A DNA stretch of 64,000 nucleotides from Branchiostoma floridae (Eukaryota > Chordata > Leptocardii > Amphioxiformes > Branchiostomatidae), in assembly GCF_000003815.2 (NCBI RefSeq), contig NC_049990.1, forward strand, positions 15,781,548 through 15,845,547, in the 5' to 3' direction. Under the pieces are notes generated by a model. That model made no database searches. It saw nothing but the letters and a program-made list of their open reading frames with translations, and was not told the origin of the DNA. Of the stretch, positions 36,001-44,437 are shown piece after piece. The position numbers and the translations under genes were made by a program. Every line of letters begins with the position of its first letter. Position 1 is the first letter of the stretch.

Positions 36001-38854
36001 ATAAATGTTTAATACAAAATCATAATAAAAGTCCATTGTTGTGCTTTGTCTCCAGCATGCCGCAATGGTTACAAAATACATAACAACATCTGCTACAAGG
36101 CCTTCAACATGGAGATGACTTTTCTCGACGCGTCTTCGACCTGCCGTACCGAAGGTGGGACCCTCGCTATGCCAAAGGACGCCGGCACAGACGACTTCCT
36201 GGTCTCCCTGAAGAAAGATGTGGCTGAGAGAGGCCGTTTCTGGTTCGGTTTGGCGGATCGGCGTCAAGAGGGGGTCTGGGAGTGGGTAGACGGCACCCCA
36301 CTTGAAGGCTACAGCGCATGGGGGCCAGGGGAACCCAACAACAACAATGATGAGGATTGCGTCCTTTATTATGACGGAAAGACATGGAATGACGAAAAAT
36401 GTTCATCAGCCAAAAAATTCATCTGTGAATTAAAACTACCAGGTGTGTTTTTTTCTCTAATCTGAGCATTCACTCAAAATAAAATTATTCATCATTAATA
36501 TGCTTGGAGAGTAACGATACGTTACTATGCCAAGTCTATTGACTTCCCCTTCCCCTTCTCCTTTTAGAGTTTACGTATTAATAAGGAGTGACATGCTCAG
36601 ATTTTATTTGATATTGTAATGATAATATGTAATGTATGATAGAATACACACACCCTCTAGATAGTGAATAAAGTAACTTCTTGGAAATAATGTCAGAATG
36701 TAAATTTCACTTTGGTGAAAGCATATTGGCGCATAACAATCCCATTGTCAACAAGACTGAATGTCATTTATAGCTTTTGTTGCTACATAGACAATATTGA
36801 ATTGCGATACATTATGAATCCAGAAAGTAGACACCCCTGTTGTTACAAAGTATCCTACTCTTATAGCATATAATTGTATGCTATAGACACACTTCTTTCA
36901 ATCAATAAATGTTTGATACAAAAATAAACGTTATTGTGTTTTGTCTCCAGCATGCCACAATGGTTACCAAATACATAACAACATCTGCTACAAGGCCTTC
37001 AACATGCAGATGACTTTTCTCGATGCGTCTTGGACCTGCCGTACTGAAGGTGGGACCCTCGCTATGCCAAAGGACGCCGGCACAGACGACTTCCTGATCT
37101 CCCTGAAGAAAGATGTGGCTGAGAGAGGCCGTTTCTGGTTCGGTTTGGCGGATCGGCGTCAAGAGGGGGTCTGGGAGTGGGTAGACGGCACCCCACTTGA
37201 AGGCTACAGCGCATGGGGGCCAGGGGAACCCAACAACGACAAAGATGAGGATTGCGTCCTTTATTATGACGGAAAGACATGGAATGACGACAAATGTTCA
37301 TCAGCCAAAAAATTCATCTGTGAAGTTAAACTACCAGGTGTGTTTTCCTTTAATTTGAGCATTCACTCAAAATAAAATTATGTATCATTAATATTTTATC
37401 ATTCAATACTATCTATTGCCAATTGTAAATATCTTTTTAAATGTTAAGAAAAGTATGAGCTTACAAGCCACACATATGATTTCCATGTCCCTCATGATCA
37501 CCCATCAACAAATAAGCTGTTCACAAATCAAATGTATTTATAACCATCATTTTTCGATATGATATGCAGTTTGAGAAAAAAGACTATTAGTGTTAAAATG
37601 CTAAGACAAACTCATTTTGTATAATGAATATTTTCTGTTGTTAATTTGAATTTCCTACTTGTCACATTTAAATCAATACTGAAGTGACATATATACATTT
37701 ACTACATATTTCCAGTTTTCAGCCTTAGGTATTCCCCACCTAACGTTACCTAATGTGATATATCTATGCATAGATCACGGGAGAGTGATTTGAATAAAAT
37801 CTACAAATGTTGAAATGACCATGGTAGTATAACGTCTTGACATGCGCATTGTAGGAGAGTTTCCTCCGTTCCAAGTCAAGGCAAAGATATATAAGATGAC
37901 ATTTATTCTTTCTCCCCTGTTTTAGCTCCTATGATTGACAACTGCCAAGTCGGATATAAACTTCTAGCAAGGACCTGCATCCGGCTTTATTTCAGGGAAG
38001 TGGGCCACAAAGATGCCAGGAAGATCTGTGAGAGGGAGGGGGCGAGACTTGCCATGCCTAAAACAGAAGAGTTGGATCAGGCTTTGAGAAACCTTGTCCA
38101 GAAGGAAGGCCACAACGTCGAGTTTTGGATCGGCTTGAGGAACAAAGGATCATTCCTTCTTCGTGAGAGACACTGGCTTTGGGAAGACGGGTCTACATTG
38201 GGCTACTACAAAGTACGTTGTTCAAGACATACCTTGTTTGTACCTAGATTGCTGGAAACATGTTTAAACATTTCCGTTTAACAAATGTAAAAAATTAAAG
38301 CCGTCCTTCGAAAATTTAAATTTGCTTTAGCTTTTTTATCTATTTACCATTTATGCCATTGTTGATCTAGAGAAATTATAACTCCCAATGGGGTAAAGAA
38401 ATAAGAAGATATCATTACAAAACTACTAATCTAGGACATATGATTAGATTTCTTTCTTTTCTCTGCTAACTTTCTTGTCCAATTCTAGTAATTGCATTTG
38501 CACCAGTTGTTTTTGACAAACCATTCTAACCACGATGTTCAAGTCTCTATTGCTGTATGCTACAGAATTTTTGAAGACTGCCTTGGATGGTGAAGTAGTA
38601 AAAGGGTATACGTGTTAACTGGACACGGTGGTGTGATGTAAGACAATGACGTAATGCATTGCCAGACTTTAAGCTGTTACTCTATGTTTCAACAGGGATG
38701 GAATCCAGGAGAGCCAGATGGCCGCAGATGGATTCATCTGACGAATCTGTGCGTAAAGTATGGCTCAGGTCGCACTGGTTATCCCATGTGGGATGATACT
38801 TACTGTTATTTCCGGCACAGGTTCATTTGTCAAGCGCCTCTGACATACACCTGA
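19589..38854 (+). CDS. Type II membrane receptor: NPxY modules, TM, Thr-rich stalk, PAN, four C-type lectin domains
   Basis: Twelve exons join in a consistent frame: 20052-20303, 22221-22448, 26079-26227, 27359-27733, 27957-28038, 30142-30387, 32318-32489, 32797-33017, 36056-36442, 36951-37337, 37926-38212 and 38696-38854 (stop TGA). Together they give about 980 codons. The predicted protein has two cytosolic modules, one membrane span, a mucin-like stalk, a PAN/apple domain and four lectin domains, of which the middle two keep full EPN and WND calcium and sugar motifs. The expected role is a cell-surface glycan receptor, possibly endocytic or immune. The 5' end is uncertain: a weak candidate exon is at 19589-19655. 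One LINE, several tandem repeats and MITEs lie in introns. An alternative is that the PAN-lectin part and the stalk part are separate genes; matching phases (0-1 exon at 27957, then 1-1 PAN) favour one gene. Confidence 0.65.
20052..20303 (+). CDS. Exon: cytoplasmic module 1 of right receptor gene
   Basis: The exon has 252 nt and is phase 1-1, with acceptor TTTTGTCGCAG and donor AAAG|GTATTT. It is the mirror of 12140-12367, with an eight-codon insertion (DPANDMEARG region). The NPMY of the left copy reads NTMY here, so this module has lost the canonical NPxY. Confidence 0.65.
20395..20745. mobile_element. Deleted copy of the TTAACCC...CTCAAAAGCC element family
   Basis: The left part (CTTTTGAGGTACCTCCACTT, ATAATATCTGACAATTG) and right part (CACCAAATTTTGTGGCTCTA, GGCCTCAAAAGCC) match the two ends of the element at 52528-53475, with most of the interior missing. 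The right arm only carries it, in the intron after exon 20052-20303. Confidence 0.6.
22221..22448 (+). CDS. Exon: cytoplasmic module 2 of right receptor gene (NPTY)
   Basis: The exon has 228 nt and is phase 1-1, between ATTAATCCAG and AAAG|GTACAA. It is acidic and Asn-rich, with NNPTYVPGALRQD near its end. It is very similar to 6643-6867. Flanking intron sequence is also conserved with the left arm, so the exon limits rest on phase and splice sites rather than on conservation. Confidence 0.7.
23207..23520 (+). CDS. Unrecognised open frame at the edge of a right-arm insert
   Basis: It follows an acceptor-like CCTTTTTAG and runs to TAA at 23518-23520. It encodes about 104 residues: an acidic Ser/Asp-rich start with YDSGYHSGDEEEW, then a mixed part with KKFYLIEFAALPRY and NWVSEQTLMKKYG. 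The frame is open and protein-like, but I do not recognise a family. It begins exactly where the right arm departs from the left arm, so it came with the inserted block of about 2.4 kb. It may be the last exon of an inserted gene fragment, or an alternative 3' end for the receptor transcript. Confidence 0.35.
23755..24540. repeat. CTCCGGAG minisatellite with higher-order units
   Basis: Short units of the type TTTACTCCGGAGCAG, each with the self-complementary CTCCGGAG, are grouped in higher-order units of about 175-215 bp. These also contain AGCTACTCCAAAGCAATGGT and TGCATGTACATATAGATG blocks, with the block near 23810, 23991, 24163 and 24377. It lies within the right-arm-specific insert. Confidence 0.9.
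24546..24770. repeat. Tandem duplication of about 109 bp
   Basis: Two near-identical units start with CGTGTTCATTGTAAAATTTA and CGTGTTCATTGCAAAATTTA. Both contain CAACCGACGGGTACTTGTCG. They overlap the 3' end of the Bcl-2-like fragment. Confidence 0.85.
24680..25095 (-). pseudogene. Bcl-2-family fragment (BH1 and BH2) with a frameshift
   Basis: On the minus strand, 25081-24824 reads through a helix-like part (YGKITDSFMDNV, VLEKVLQEERL) into NWGRLVTAMSFAVDVC, which fits the BH1 signature NWGR..(F)SF of Bcl-2 proteins. The BH2-like part, LICDYAGNWLLHQRGWDGW, lies in another frame at about 24825-24760. The two are joined by a single-base shift near 24850. NWGR-to-GW spacing (about 55 residues) is near that of known Bcl-2 proteins, so no intron is needed. 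The BH3 region is degenerate and a stop lies just upstream at about 25100. The 3' part is tandemly duplicated (units from about 24546 and 24655). It is probably a decayed copy, perhaps a retrocopy, carried in by the insert. Confidence 0.65.
25670..26050 (-). mobile_element. Non-LTR retrotransposon fragment, mirror of 5085-5490
   Basis: The minus strand has the same WLGHVLRM-like, GKRKRDRP-like and RPQWMKL-like blocks as the left-arm fragment, with independent substitutions. It lies just upstream of the transmembrane exon in the right arm. It shows that the insertion predates the inverted duplication. Confidence 0.7.
26079..26227 (+). CDS. Exon: transmembrane segment of right receptor gene
   Basis: The acceptor is TTTTCTTAG|GT and the exon exits in phase 0 at CCG|GTCAGT. 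It encodes GKTGWWLTC, basic RSRLVRG, a hydrophobic span of about 22 residues (IIIAVSLGSLVASGVVIGIY) and ENTTKIYP. The basic flank before the span predicts N-in, C-out. It matches 4906-5054 codon for codon in length. Confidence 0.8.
26389..26985. mobile_element. MITE with GGGCCTTCACACG / CGTGTGAAGGGGGC ends
   Basis: A TIR-bounded block of about 0.6 kb carries many ATTCG-type motifs. A relative with the same ends and interior lies at 49546-50102. It is absent from the left arm, so it inserted after duplication. It has no coding potential. Confidence 0.75.
27359..27733 (+). CDS. Exon: Thr-rich stalk of right receptor gene
   Basis: The exon has 375 nt, phase 0-0 (TTCACTTAG|CTC to AAAAAG|GTAACA). 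After LHTKQTSTTDSSF it holds degenerate seven-residue repeats such as TTTMPAV, TTKLPGV and TTKIPAV, ending DLTTTYKK. This mucin-like segment would be heavily O-glycosylated and extend the ectodomain from the membrane. The left copy starts alike but has a more uniform repeat. Confidence 0.8.
27957..28038 (+). CDS. Exon: short linker of right receptor gene
   Basis: The exon has 82 nt, phase 0-1 (TTACTCTAG to AAAG|GTAAAC), and is open. It encodes YLLLTTSVTRRSKYLETTKQ and ends TYMK plus one base. It links the phase-0 stalk to the phase-1 PAN exon, which is the main reason for accepting it. Confidence 0.5.
28160..29150. repeat. ACGTGACGT-rich tandem repeat, left block
   Basis: Imperfect units open with AATATATTTGTTTCAAAAAT (near 28167, 28438, 28688 and 28849) and are packed with ACGTGACGT, CACGTCAC and TGACGTCA-like words. 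It occupies the intron before the PAN exon. Confidence 0.9.
29698..29960 (-). mobile_element. Possible LINE 3' tail
   Basis: It begins TTTATTGCACGACAAGTGTA and contains CAATGTATGGCAAACAA. The same motif occurs at 22985-23060 and, inverted, at 5870-5945. The pattern is like the reversed 3' end of a LINE. No coding part is present. Confidence 0.4.
30003..30039. repeat. (TA)n microsatellite
   Basis: A run of alternating T and A. Confidence 0.95.
30142..30387 (+). CDS. Exon: PAN/apple domain of right receptor gene
   Basis: The exon has 246 nt, phase 1-1, with acceptor ATCTTTTTCAG and donor CCAG|GTTGGA (weak). It encodes about 82 residues beginning ETCGLSAF. The pattern GCAEACCADSTCLSFQYN followed by NQCYL and SRLC is the core cysteine pattern of PAN/apple domains, which bind proteins or carbohydrates on the cell surface. 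An additional N-terminal Cys pair is visible. It is flanked on both sides by the ACGTGACGT repeat. Confidence 0.75.
30640..31215. repeat. ACGTGACGT-rich tandem repeat, right block
   Basis: It contains the same units as 28160-29150 (openings near 30668 and 30903). The PAN exon and about 1.5 kb of other sequence separate the two blocks. Confidence 0.85.
31245..31625. mobile_element. Truncated copy of the element at 52528-53475
   Basis: Read on the minus strand, it matches the first part of that element, from AACCCTATTCAGACCGGGCT through TTGAGGCCC and ATCTGACAT-like words to GTTACATTTCTGTAG-like sequence. The distal end is missing. Confidence 0.65.
31645..32125. repeat. Tandem duplication with about 360-bp spacing
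   Basis: Blocks with AAATACCTGTAACATA, GTGGTAGGTAG, GATTAGCAGA and GCATAATATTGCA occur at about 31645-31760 and again at 32015-32125. They lie within the intron before lectin domain 1. Confidence 0.7.
32318..33017 (+). CDS. Exons: C-type lectin domain 1 (two exons)
   Basis: Exon 32318-32489 (phase 1-2) and exon 32797-33017 (phase 2-1) join through a split Arg codon. The first part has APCPQD, EECRRQGGIVAIPRNEEE and the domain's first helices. The second has FWLGI, GEPNDGLNC, KWADANC and FRYVCE. The EPN motif (mannose-type ligand set) is kept, but the usual WND reads WAD, so one calcium ligand is missing. Binding may be weakened. Confidence 0.8.
33790..34060. repeat. Relic of the intron beside the cytoplasmic NPTY exon
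   Basis: TAATGTCAGAATGTAAATTT, TTGGTGAAAGCATATTG and CATTATGAATCCA match the intron upstream of exon 22221 (22080-22220). The similarity fades just past the old splice acceptor. A second relic is at 36570-36840. Confidence 0.75.
34085..35968 (-). mobile_element. 5'-truncated LINE with reverse transcriptase
   Basis: The minus strand encodes, from the truncated end, NYRGISIISCLGKLF, FVDFSKAFDSVWREG, GVRQGCNLSPTLFNLFISD and the catalytic LLYADDLVIF, all reverse-transcriptase motifs. A downstream part carries a CQFC...HFLLDC zinc-finger-like motif, found near the C-terminus of several LINE families. A one-base frameshift near 35185 separates the two parts (stop at 35171). The 3' tail ends in TATTATTATT, followed by a possible TATAAT target duplication. 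Endonuclease and the RT N-terminus are missing. It lies in the intron before lectin domain 2. Confidence 0.9.
36056..36442 (+). CDS. Exon: C-type lectin domain 2
   Basis: A single 387-nt exon, phase 1-1 (TTTGTCTCCAG to CCAG|GTGTGT). The domain begins ACRNGYK and shows CYKAFNM, WFGLADRRQEG, WEWVDGTPL, GEPNNNNDEDC, TWNDEKC and KFICE. EPN plus WND are intact, predicting calcium-dependent binding of mannose-type sugars (known from mannose-binding lectins). It is nearly identical to the next exon. Confidence 0.9.
36570..36840. repeat. Second relic of the NPTY-exon intron
   Basis: A close copy of 33790-34060 lies before lectin domain 3. It shows that the duplicated unit was relic plus lectin exon. 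Confidence 0.75.
36951..37337 (+). CDS. Exon: C-type lectin domain 3, tandem duplicate of domain 2
   Basis: The exon has 387 nt, phase 1-1, with the same TTTGTCTCCAG acceptor. About nine residues differ from domain 2 by eye, all outside the cysteines. GEPNNDKDEDC and TWNDDKC are intact. Flanking introns are similar from about 36550 to 37380. Confidence 0.9.
37926..38212 (+). CDS. Exon: C-type lectin domain 4, first part
   Basis: The acceptor is CCCTGTTTTAG (phase 1), and the exon ends in phase 0 at TACAAA|GTACGT. It encodes APMIDNCQVGYKLL, CIRLYF, CEREGARLAMPK, FWIGLRNKG and HWLWEDGS. The second half of the domain is in the next exon. Confidence 0.8.
38696..38854 (+). CDS. Last exon: C-type lectin domain 4, second part, and stop
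   Basis: The acceptor is GTTTCAACAG and the exon is phase 0. It encodes GWNPGEPDGRRW, LCVKYG, MWDDTYC and HRFICQAPLTYT, then TGA. EPN reads EPD and WND reads WDD, so sugar specificity is probably altered or lost. No clear AATAAA signal lies within the next few hundred bases. Confidence 0.8.
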   Translation, partial: GWNPGEPDGRRWIHLTNLCVKYGSGRTGYPMWDDTYCYFRHRFICQAPLTYT

Positions 38855-39799
38855 TTTAGGCCAGCCCCTGAGGTGTCAGCAAAAGGACCAAAATGATGGC
38901 AAAACAGGCCGGAGAGCCCTTTATTTTTGTTGTGGTAGTAAAACAAAAGAACTTTTCAGAGTGAGTCCGAAGACTAAACTTTCTTTTGTGAAAATTAAAC
39001 TTACCGAAACGGAATCAAGCCCCAAAAGGTAAAACGTGCCTACTGGGCAGGGTGATCAAATCATCACGCAATGCACACCAGGTTTCGAGCCCGCCTGTCA
39101 TAAACAAAGTTAACTTTCATACAAAATAATACTTTCATTCACACATTCCAAGCAGCGTAGAATAGCAGTTCTGAAACCCAAAGGGAACTCCAGTTCAACT
39201 TGCAAGCGAAGACGTACTGTATTTGAACACAAATTATAATAAAAAAGCTTCACAGAATAGAAGCGACAATGTATAAACACACATTTCAGAGGTAGCAAGA
39301 GTACGAAGACTCCACTTTTTAAGAGGTAGAAAGAGTTGGAAGACTCCGCTTTGTAAGAGGTAGAATAGGTCCTTGCCAATGACCCTTGAACTAAAGTGGG
39401 TCAAGCTCGAACGGAGAGCTCTTCATGCCCGATATTGGCAGTTTAAAGCCAGGCATATATAAAATAATGATTAAATTGTTGTTGTGAAATGAGGCAAGGT
39501 AGTTCATAATGTAGATGTGTTTTTGCAGCTTTGTAGCCATTTGTATGTCAACAATGGCAGAGTAAATTTCAGTCTTTGCATCAAGACTGAAAATCTAAGT
39601 AAGACTAGTTTGTTTCCCTCAAACACCTCAAGTGGTTCCGGTAGGAACCAGGGCAAAACAGTCCCGTCCGTGACTTAATCAGTAATCATCTGATATAGCA
39701 GCACCCATATGTAAATTAGTTGGGTGAACAACCCCATGCATACATTATGTACATCTACATGTCATTTTTATAAAGTCTATTTCATGAAGTCGCCAAACT

Positions 39800-39960
39800 C
39801 TAGTTCGTTCAGTTATTAGTCACTTCACGTTTTATGGTATAGCTGTGTAAATCTTAGAAAAAAAGCTGTCAGCTGTTTAAATTGTGACAAAAAGGAACCT
39901 ATAACTATGTGCATGCATAAATTAGTGTGACCGATGATTTCGGACCTACCGTTTTTGTTA
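39800..39960. repeat. Interspersed block shared with 60300-60470
   Basis: GTTCAG(T/C)(T/C)ATTAGTCA, AAAAGCTGTCAG and GACCTACCGTTTTTGTTA occur in the same order at both places. At 60300 the block directly follows the stop codon of the esterase exon. Confidence 0.75.
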
Positions 39961-40118
39961 CAAGACTTTTTTCAAAATGTTTCGCTTTAAAAATCCATGA
40001 TAGCACAATGTACTTTAGGGGAATTTTCTCTATTAGCACACAGTAAGGTATCTAAAGAAAAGTTACTTTTCTATGCTAGTGCTGTATAAATGGTACTACT
40101 GTTGCAATACCTTTTGGC

Positions 40119-40558
40119 TAGGGGTGGATACCGGTGTACTGGGGGTACAAAACCGTTTTTTTTTGTCTTGTTGGACCGGTCTGAAGGAACGGACCTGAAA
40201 ACATCAGTGACCGGATGTTGGACCAATTCGAAAATAAACAGATTATGTCGGCAGGCGTTCACTTGTTTGGGGGACTACAGGTCCACGAAAAGAACAAGAG
40301 CGAAGTAGAGGAGAGTTGATTGTCATTTGTACCAAGCTGCTACGACCAAACATGGTCTAAAACAGAGGAAGTCAGTATTGTTTACATGAATTGTAAAATG
40401 GACGTCGGATACTCTACCAAACAGAATACGTTGTAGCGAAATGTGCCTTTGATTTGAGCATCACCCATTTAAAGTTTTTCACAGATAATTAGGTCCAGGT
40501 TCACGTCCGGATACTGAATACCTGGACCTGAATTTTCTGTGCCAATACCCTCCCCTAA
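40119..40558. mobile_element. MITE with GGGGTGGATACCGGTGTAC end
   Basis: It begins TAGGGGTGGATACCGG and ends with CTGTGCCAATACCCTCCCCTA. The interior ends with GGACCTGAATTTTCTGTGCC. It is related to 6488-6631. Confidence 0.55.
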
Positions 40559-41254
40559 TAAATACCATTATTGCTGCCTACCAGAGCTAAGCAACGTCAC
40601 AGGCCACAGCAAATGCATGTTTACCAAAATACAAAATGTTGGCATGAATATCGTTGGCATAAGCCATATTCTCGTCTCGACTAAAGGTGAAAATGCAAAA
40701 TTGCATGGATTTTGTCACAGTACGATTATCATAATGAGAAGTAGAGATGTTTCAGTGCTACTCATATATAAATATATACATACTTATACAGGTACTGATA
40801 CAAGTACTGTATAGACATTTTATACTAAGATACTAATATAGTGAAACACTAAGATCTTGAACAATTCTTCGTTTGAGGCACTGGAAGAAGAAATTACCCT
40901 CTTCGTCTATGGTATGTTGGTTTCTTGGTTTTAATACTAGTAGTAGAATTGATCTCTTTTCGTTGGTAATGGTGGGGAAGCAATGATATACTTTAGAAGC
41001 GTCTGGAATCTTTTTAAAAATAAACAGCTGGAGATGAAATTGCTCTCGTCTTTCACTGAGTTTATTTGAGCTCGAGGAAGAATATTTAGCATATCTCTCC
41101 AACACATGTAGTTTTTCGTATATCGCCCTTTTTTCAATGGTCAGAGGGTAGGTACTAACTCTGGTCTTACTGATAGTGGAACTTTATTCAAAGATCGAGA
41201 ATATTCAGTATTTACAATGCATATGTATCAAATTTGTATTACTATTAATACATA

Positions 41255-41318
41255 CATACGTACATACATACATACATACATATATACCTACCTACATACA
41301 TACATACATACATACATA
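41255..41318. repeat. CATA-rich microsatellite
   Basis: Imperfect ACAT and TACA units. Confidence 0.85.
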
Positions 41319-42469
41319 ACTTAAACCTATTCAGAACGAGCTTTTTGATCAACCAGGGAGTATAGTCGTAGGAGCAACACTAGTAAAGTAGCCATTAGTG
41401 TAATTGTAGAAATGAAGTAGCTTGAGTGTTGTTGTACATGTAAAAGTGACACTAGTGTTGTTACATTTTCAGTTCAGTTGTAAAAGTCACTCCAATGTGT
41501 AGGAGTGTAATGTACATGTAGTGCTAGAAATTATCAAGTAACTGAACTGAACTGAACCAAGTATCGTGCACTTTTAGTAGATATATCCAAAAGCATCATC
41601 TAAAGAGCTATGCAGTATTTAACAGGCAACAACATATTTTATATGTAATTTAACACCTCATATTTTATCTTTTTCCTAACTTGCACCGTAGCCAGTATCT
41701 TTTAAAAGTAGCTGACGTTAAACGTTTTTTTTTATTAATATCTAAACTGTCTATGGTGATTCAAGGTTTGAAACTTGTTAGGTATAGTTGTAGGAACATT
41801 CTACTGCGTATATGTATCTAATGAAGTTTGAGACTAAATGATTTTTTTTCTTGTTCAACAACCAACCACAGATAGAACACCCTGTTTAAGATAAATTGTA
41901 TGTTGTCCCCTCATAAAATAATGGTCTTTCATGCTTTTTGGTGAAATCTTTGTAGCAAGTGAAATGAAAATTCATTTGATTGTCAACTGATAGTCTTTCA
42001 AATTCAAGCATCTATTTTTGTATGTCATCTGCATAATTAAATTAAATAATCAAATCAGTTTGGCCTTAACGAACATAAGCAGTTAGTGTACATGTTCACT
42101 ACATTTATAGTGTATGTAGTACACGTCACAGAGTGAGAAATTTTCGTGTAATTTTCACTGTCGGTTTAACGTAGATACACTGGTAACACCACGCCAGTAC
42201 GATTGTATCTGGTTATAGATATGCTACTTCAACATTTATTTAATGCTGATACGGTCCCACCAATTTTGCTGTTGTGTCCATCATTGAAAACCACACAGCT
42301 CACCCTGTAGAAAAAAAAAACATTTGGAGCTTAGTGTCCGGAGAGAAGCAATAACGGTGTTTGAAAGAACAACACATATCAGGGAGTACATCAGTTGTAA
42401 TTTTCACTCATGTCCAGTATCAGGGTGAAATGCACGAAGTTGTCCTAAGTTAAGTTAGATGTCAGAAGT

Positions 42470-42740
42470 TGTCCAAAGTTGTCCAAAGTTGTCCGTAGTT
42501 GTCCGAAGTTATGACGTCACGGTAACCATGACGTCATCCTAACTTTGGACAGTCAGCCGGGGGGTGTACGTAGTTGTCCGAAGTTGTCCGAAGTTATGAC
42601 GTCACCCTAACCATGACGTCATCCTAACTTTGGACAGTCAGCCGGGGGGTGTACGGAGTTGTCCGAAGTTGTCCGAAGTTATGACGTCATCTTAATTATG
42701 ATGTCATCCAAACTTTGTATAAGAAGACGGGAGGTTACCG
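42470..42740. repeat. GTTGTCCGAAGTT array with TGACGTCA sites
   Basis: Units of about 100 bp contain GACGTCACGGTAACC or GACGTCACCCTAACC, and GGACAGTCAGCCGGGGGGTG. Confidence 0.85.
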
Positions 42741-43479
42741 AAGTTGTCGGAAGTTGAGACGTAAATATAAAAGTGATTAGATCGAGATCTAAAAAGTCTG
42801 TGTTTTTGGTGGGACATTACCAGCCTTCAACTAACAGTGGGAGTACCGAGGCTTAATTTACCAAAAAATGGTAAGTACTTATGTCGTATAGGGATAAGAA
42901 TTATCTCTTTAATAGTCACTATTAAATATTGCATAGAAATATTGCATAGAAAATTTTATAATCTTTCTGCAAGATTAAAATACCTGTTCACTAGAGCAAG
43001 GAACACGCAGGCAACCCCCAGGATGCGATGCTGGAGTACTCGAGTACAGTCTTATGATGGAATAGCATTCATAAGGCAAACCACGCAATTATTCGCGACG
43101 CGTTAGGCGCTCCAATAGGAATCAAACTTTTGATAAACTAGAGTTCCACGAACACATACCTTTGCCAAATAAACCAGGTTTGTTATGTAGAATGATGTCT
43201 GTAGACATAAATTTGTCACTCATTACATTTTATTTTATATGCCTGGAGTTGGTTCATAAAATTTTGCCATTGATTATACAAATTAGATCCCTATTTACAC
43301 TATTAATATCAAATTTTATCAAGCATCACTTAAGCTATCAGCATACCAAAAATCATGATGATCCTTTCATTCTTGACTTATTCTCTTTCAAAGTCTGAAA
43401 CAAAACCGGCATCTGCAGTTCAAGAAAAGACATTATAGGGGACCCAAACATACACCACTTACTCTCTGCCATCTTTCTC

Positions 43480-44100
43480 AACTACATGCAGTGGATCTAT
43501 CGACTTTCCTCATCAATTATGCAAATTAGCTATTAATTGGTATCTCATTATGTAAGTTTTTACTTAGGCTATCTACATACCAAAAATCATGACGATCCGT
43601 CAACACGTTCATATTTTCCATTAATTATGCAAATGAGATCAACATTTGCATAATTAATATGTATTGACATTTCTTTTTCTCAGCTACAAATGTGACAAGT
43701 TTGAAAGTCCTATAATGGAATGCAGTAGATTTACAAACTTTCCTCATTAATTATGCAAATTAGCTGTCGATTTGCATAATTAGAATTCCATCATGTAAGT
43801 CTTCCCTTTGGCTATCTACATACCAAAAATCATGACGATCCGTCAACACATTCATATTTTCTCATGAATTATGCAAATGAGGTCAATTGCATAATTAATA
43901 TGCGTTGATATTTTTCTCTTTCTCATCTAAATATGTGACAAGTTTGAAAGTCCTATCATGAAATGCAGTGGATTTATAAACTTTCCTCATTAATTATGCA
44001 AATTAGCTGTTGATTTGAATAATTAGTATTCCATTATGTACATTGTTACTTGGGCTATCTACATACCAAAAATCATGACGATCCTTCTACACGTTCCCGA
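43480..44100. repeat. Tandem repeat of about 240 bp with ATTATGCAAAT
   Basis: Units near 43508, 43745 and 43990 share CTTTCCTCATTAATTATGCA, CATACCAAAAATCATGACGA and CCGTCAACAC. Each contains the octamer-like ATGCAAAT. Confidence 0.8.
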
Positions 44101-44259
44101 GTTATTCTCCTCCAAAGTTTGAAAGGAAATCGGCGGCTGCAGTTCCAAACAAGCCGTTAGGGGGTCAAAACTTACAGCACTTACTCTCTGCCCCAAGGGC
44201 TATTTACCATTTAAACATCGCGACCACAACATGTCCAGAACATGAGATATAAAAAATTG

Positions 44260-44381
44260 AGTTCTGCTGCAGTACCTTAGCAAGCCGCTAGGGAGCCCAT
44301 TATCGAACTTGACCTTCGTTTTCCCAACCCCTACCCACCTACCAAATATTATCTGGATCCATCCGAGGCTTCTTGAGTTAT

Positions 44382-44437
<56 letters not shown>

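Larger units (their letters stand above)
38855..42409. other. Intergenic stretch with repeats
   Basis: No gene can be supported. It holds a block at about 39800-39960 that is shared with 60300-60470, a MITE at 40119-40558 and a CATA-rich run at about 41255-41318. Confidence 0.5.

Noticed and set aside
36167-37301. Minus-strand frames over the lectin exons
   Set aside because: They are antisense shadows of domains 2 and 3.
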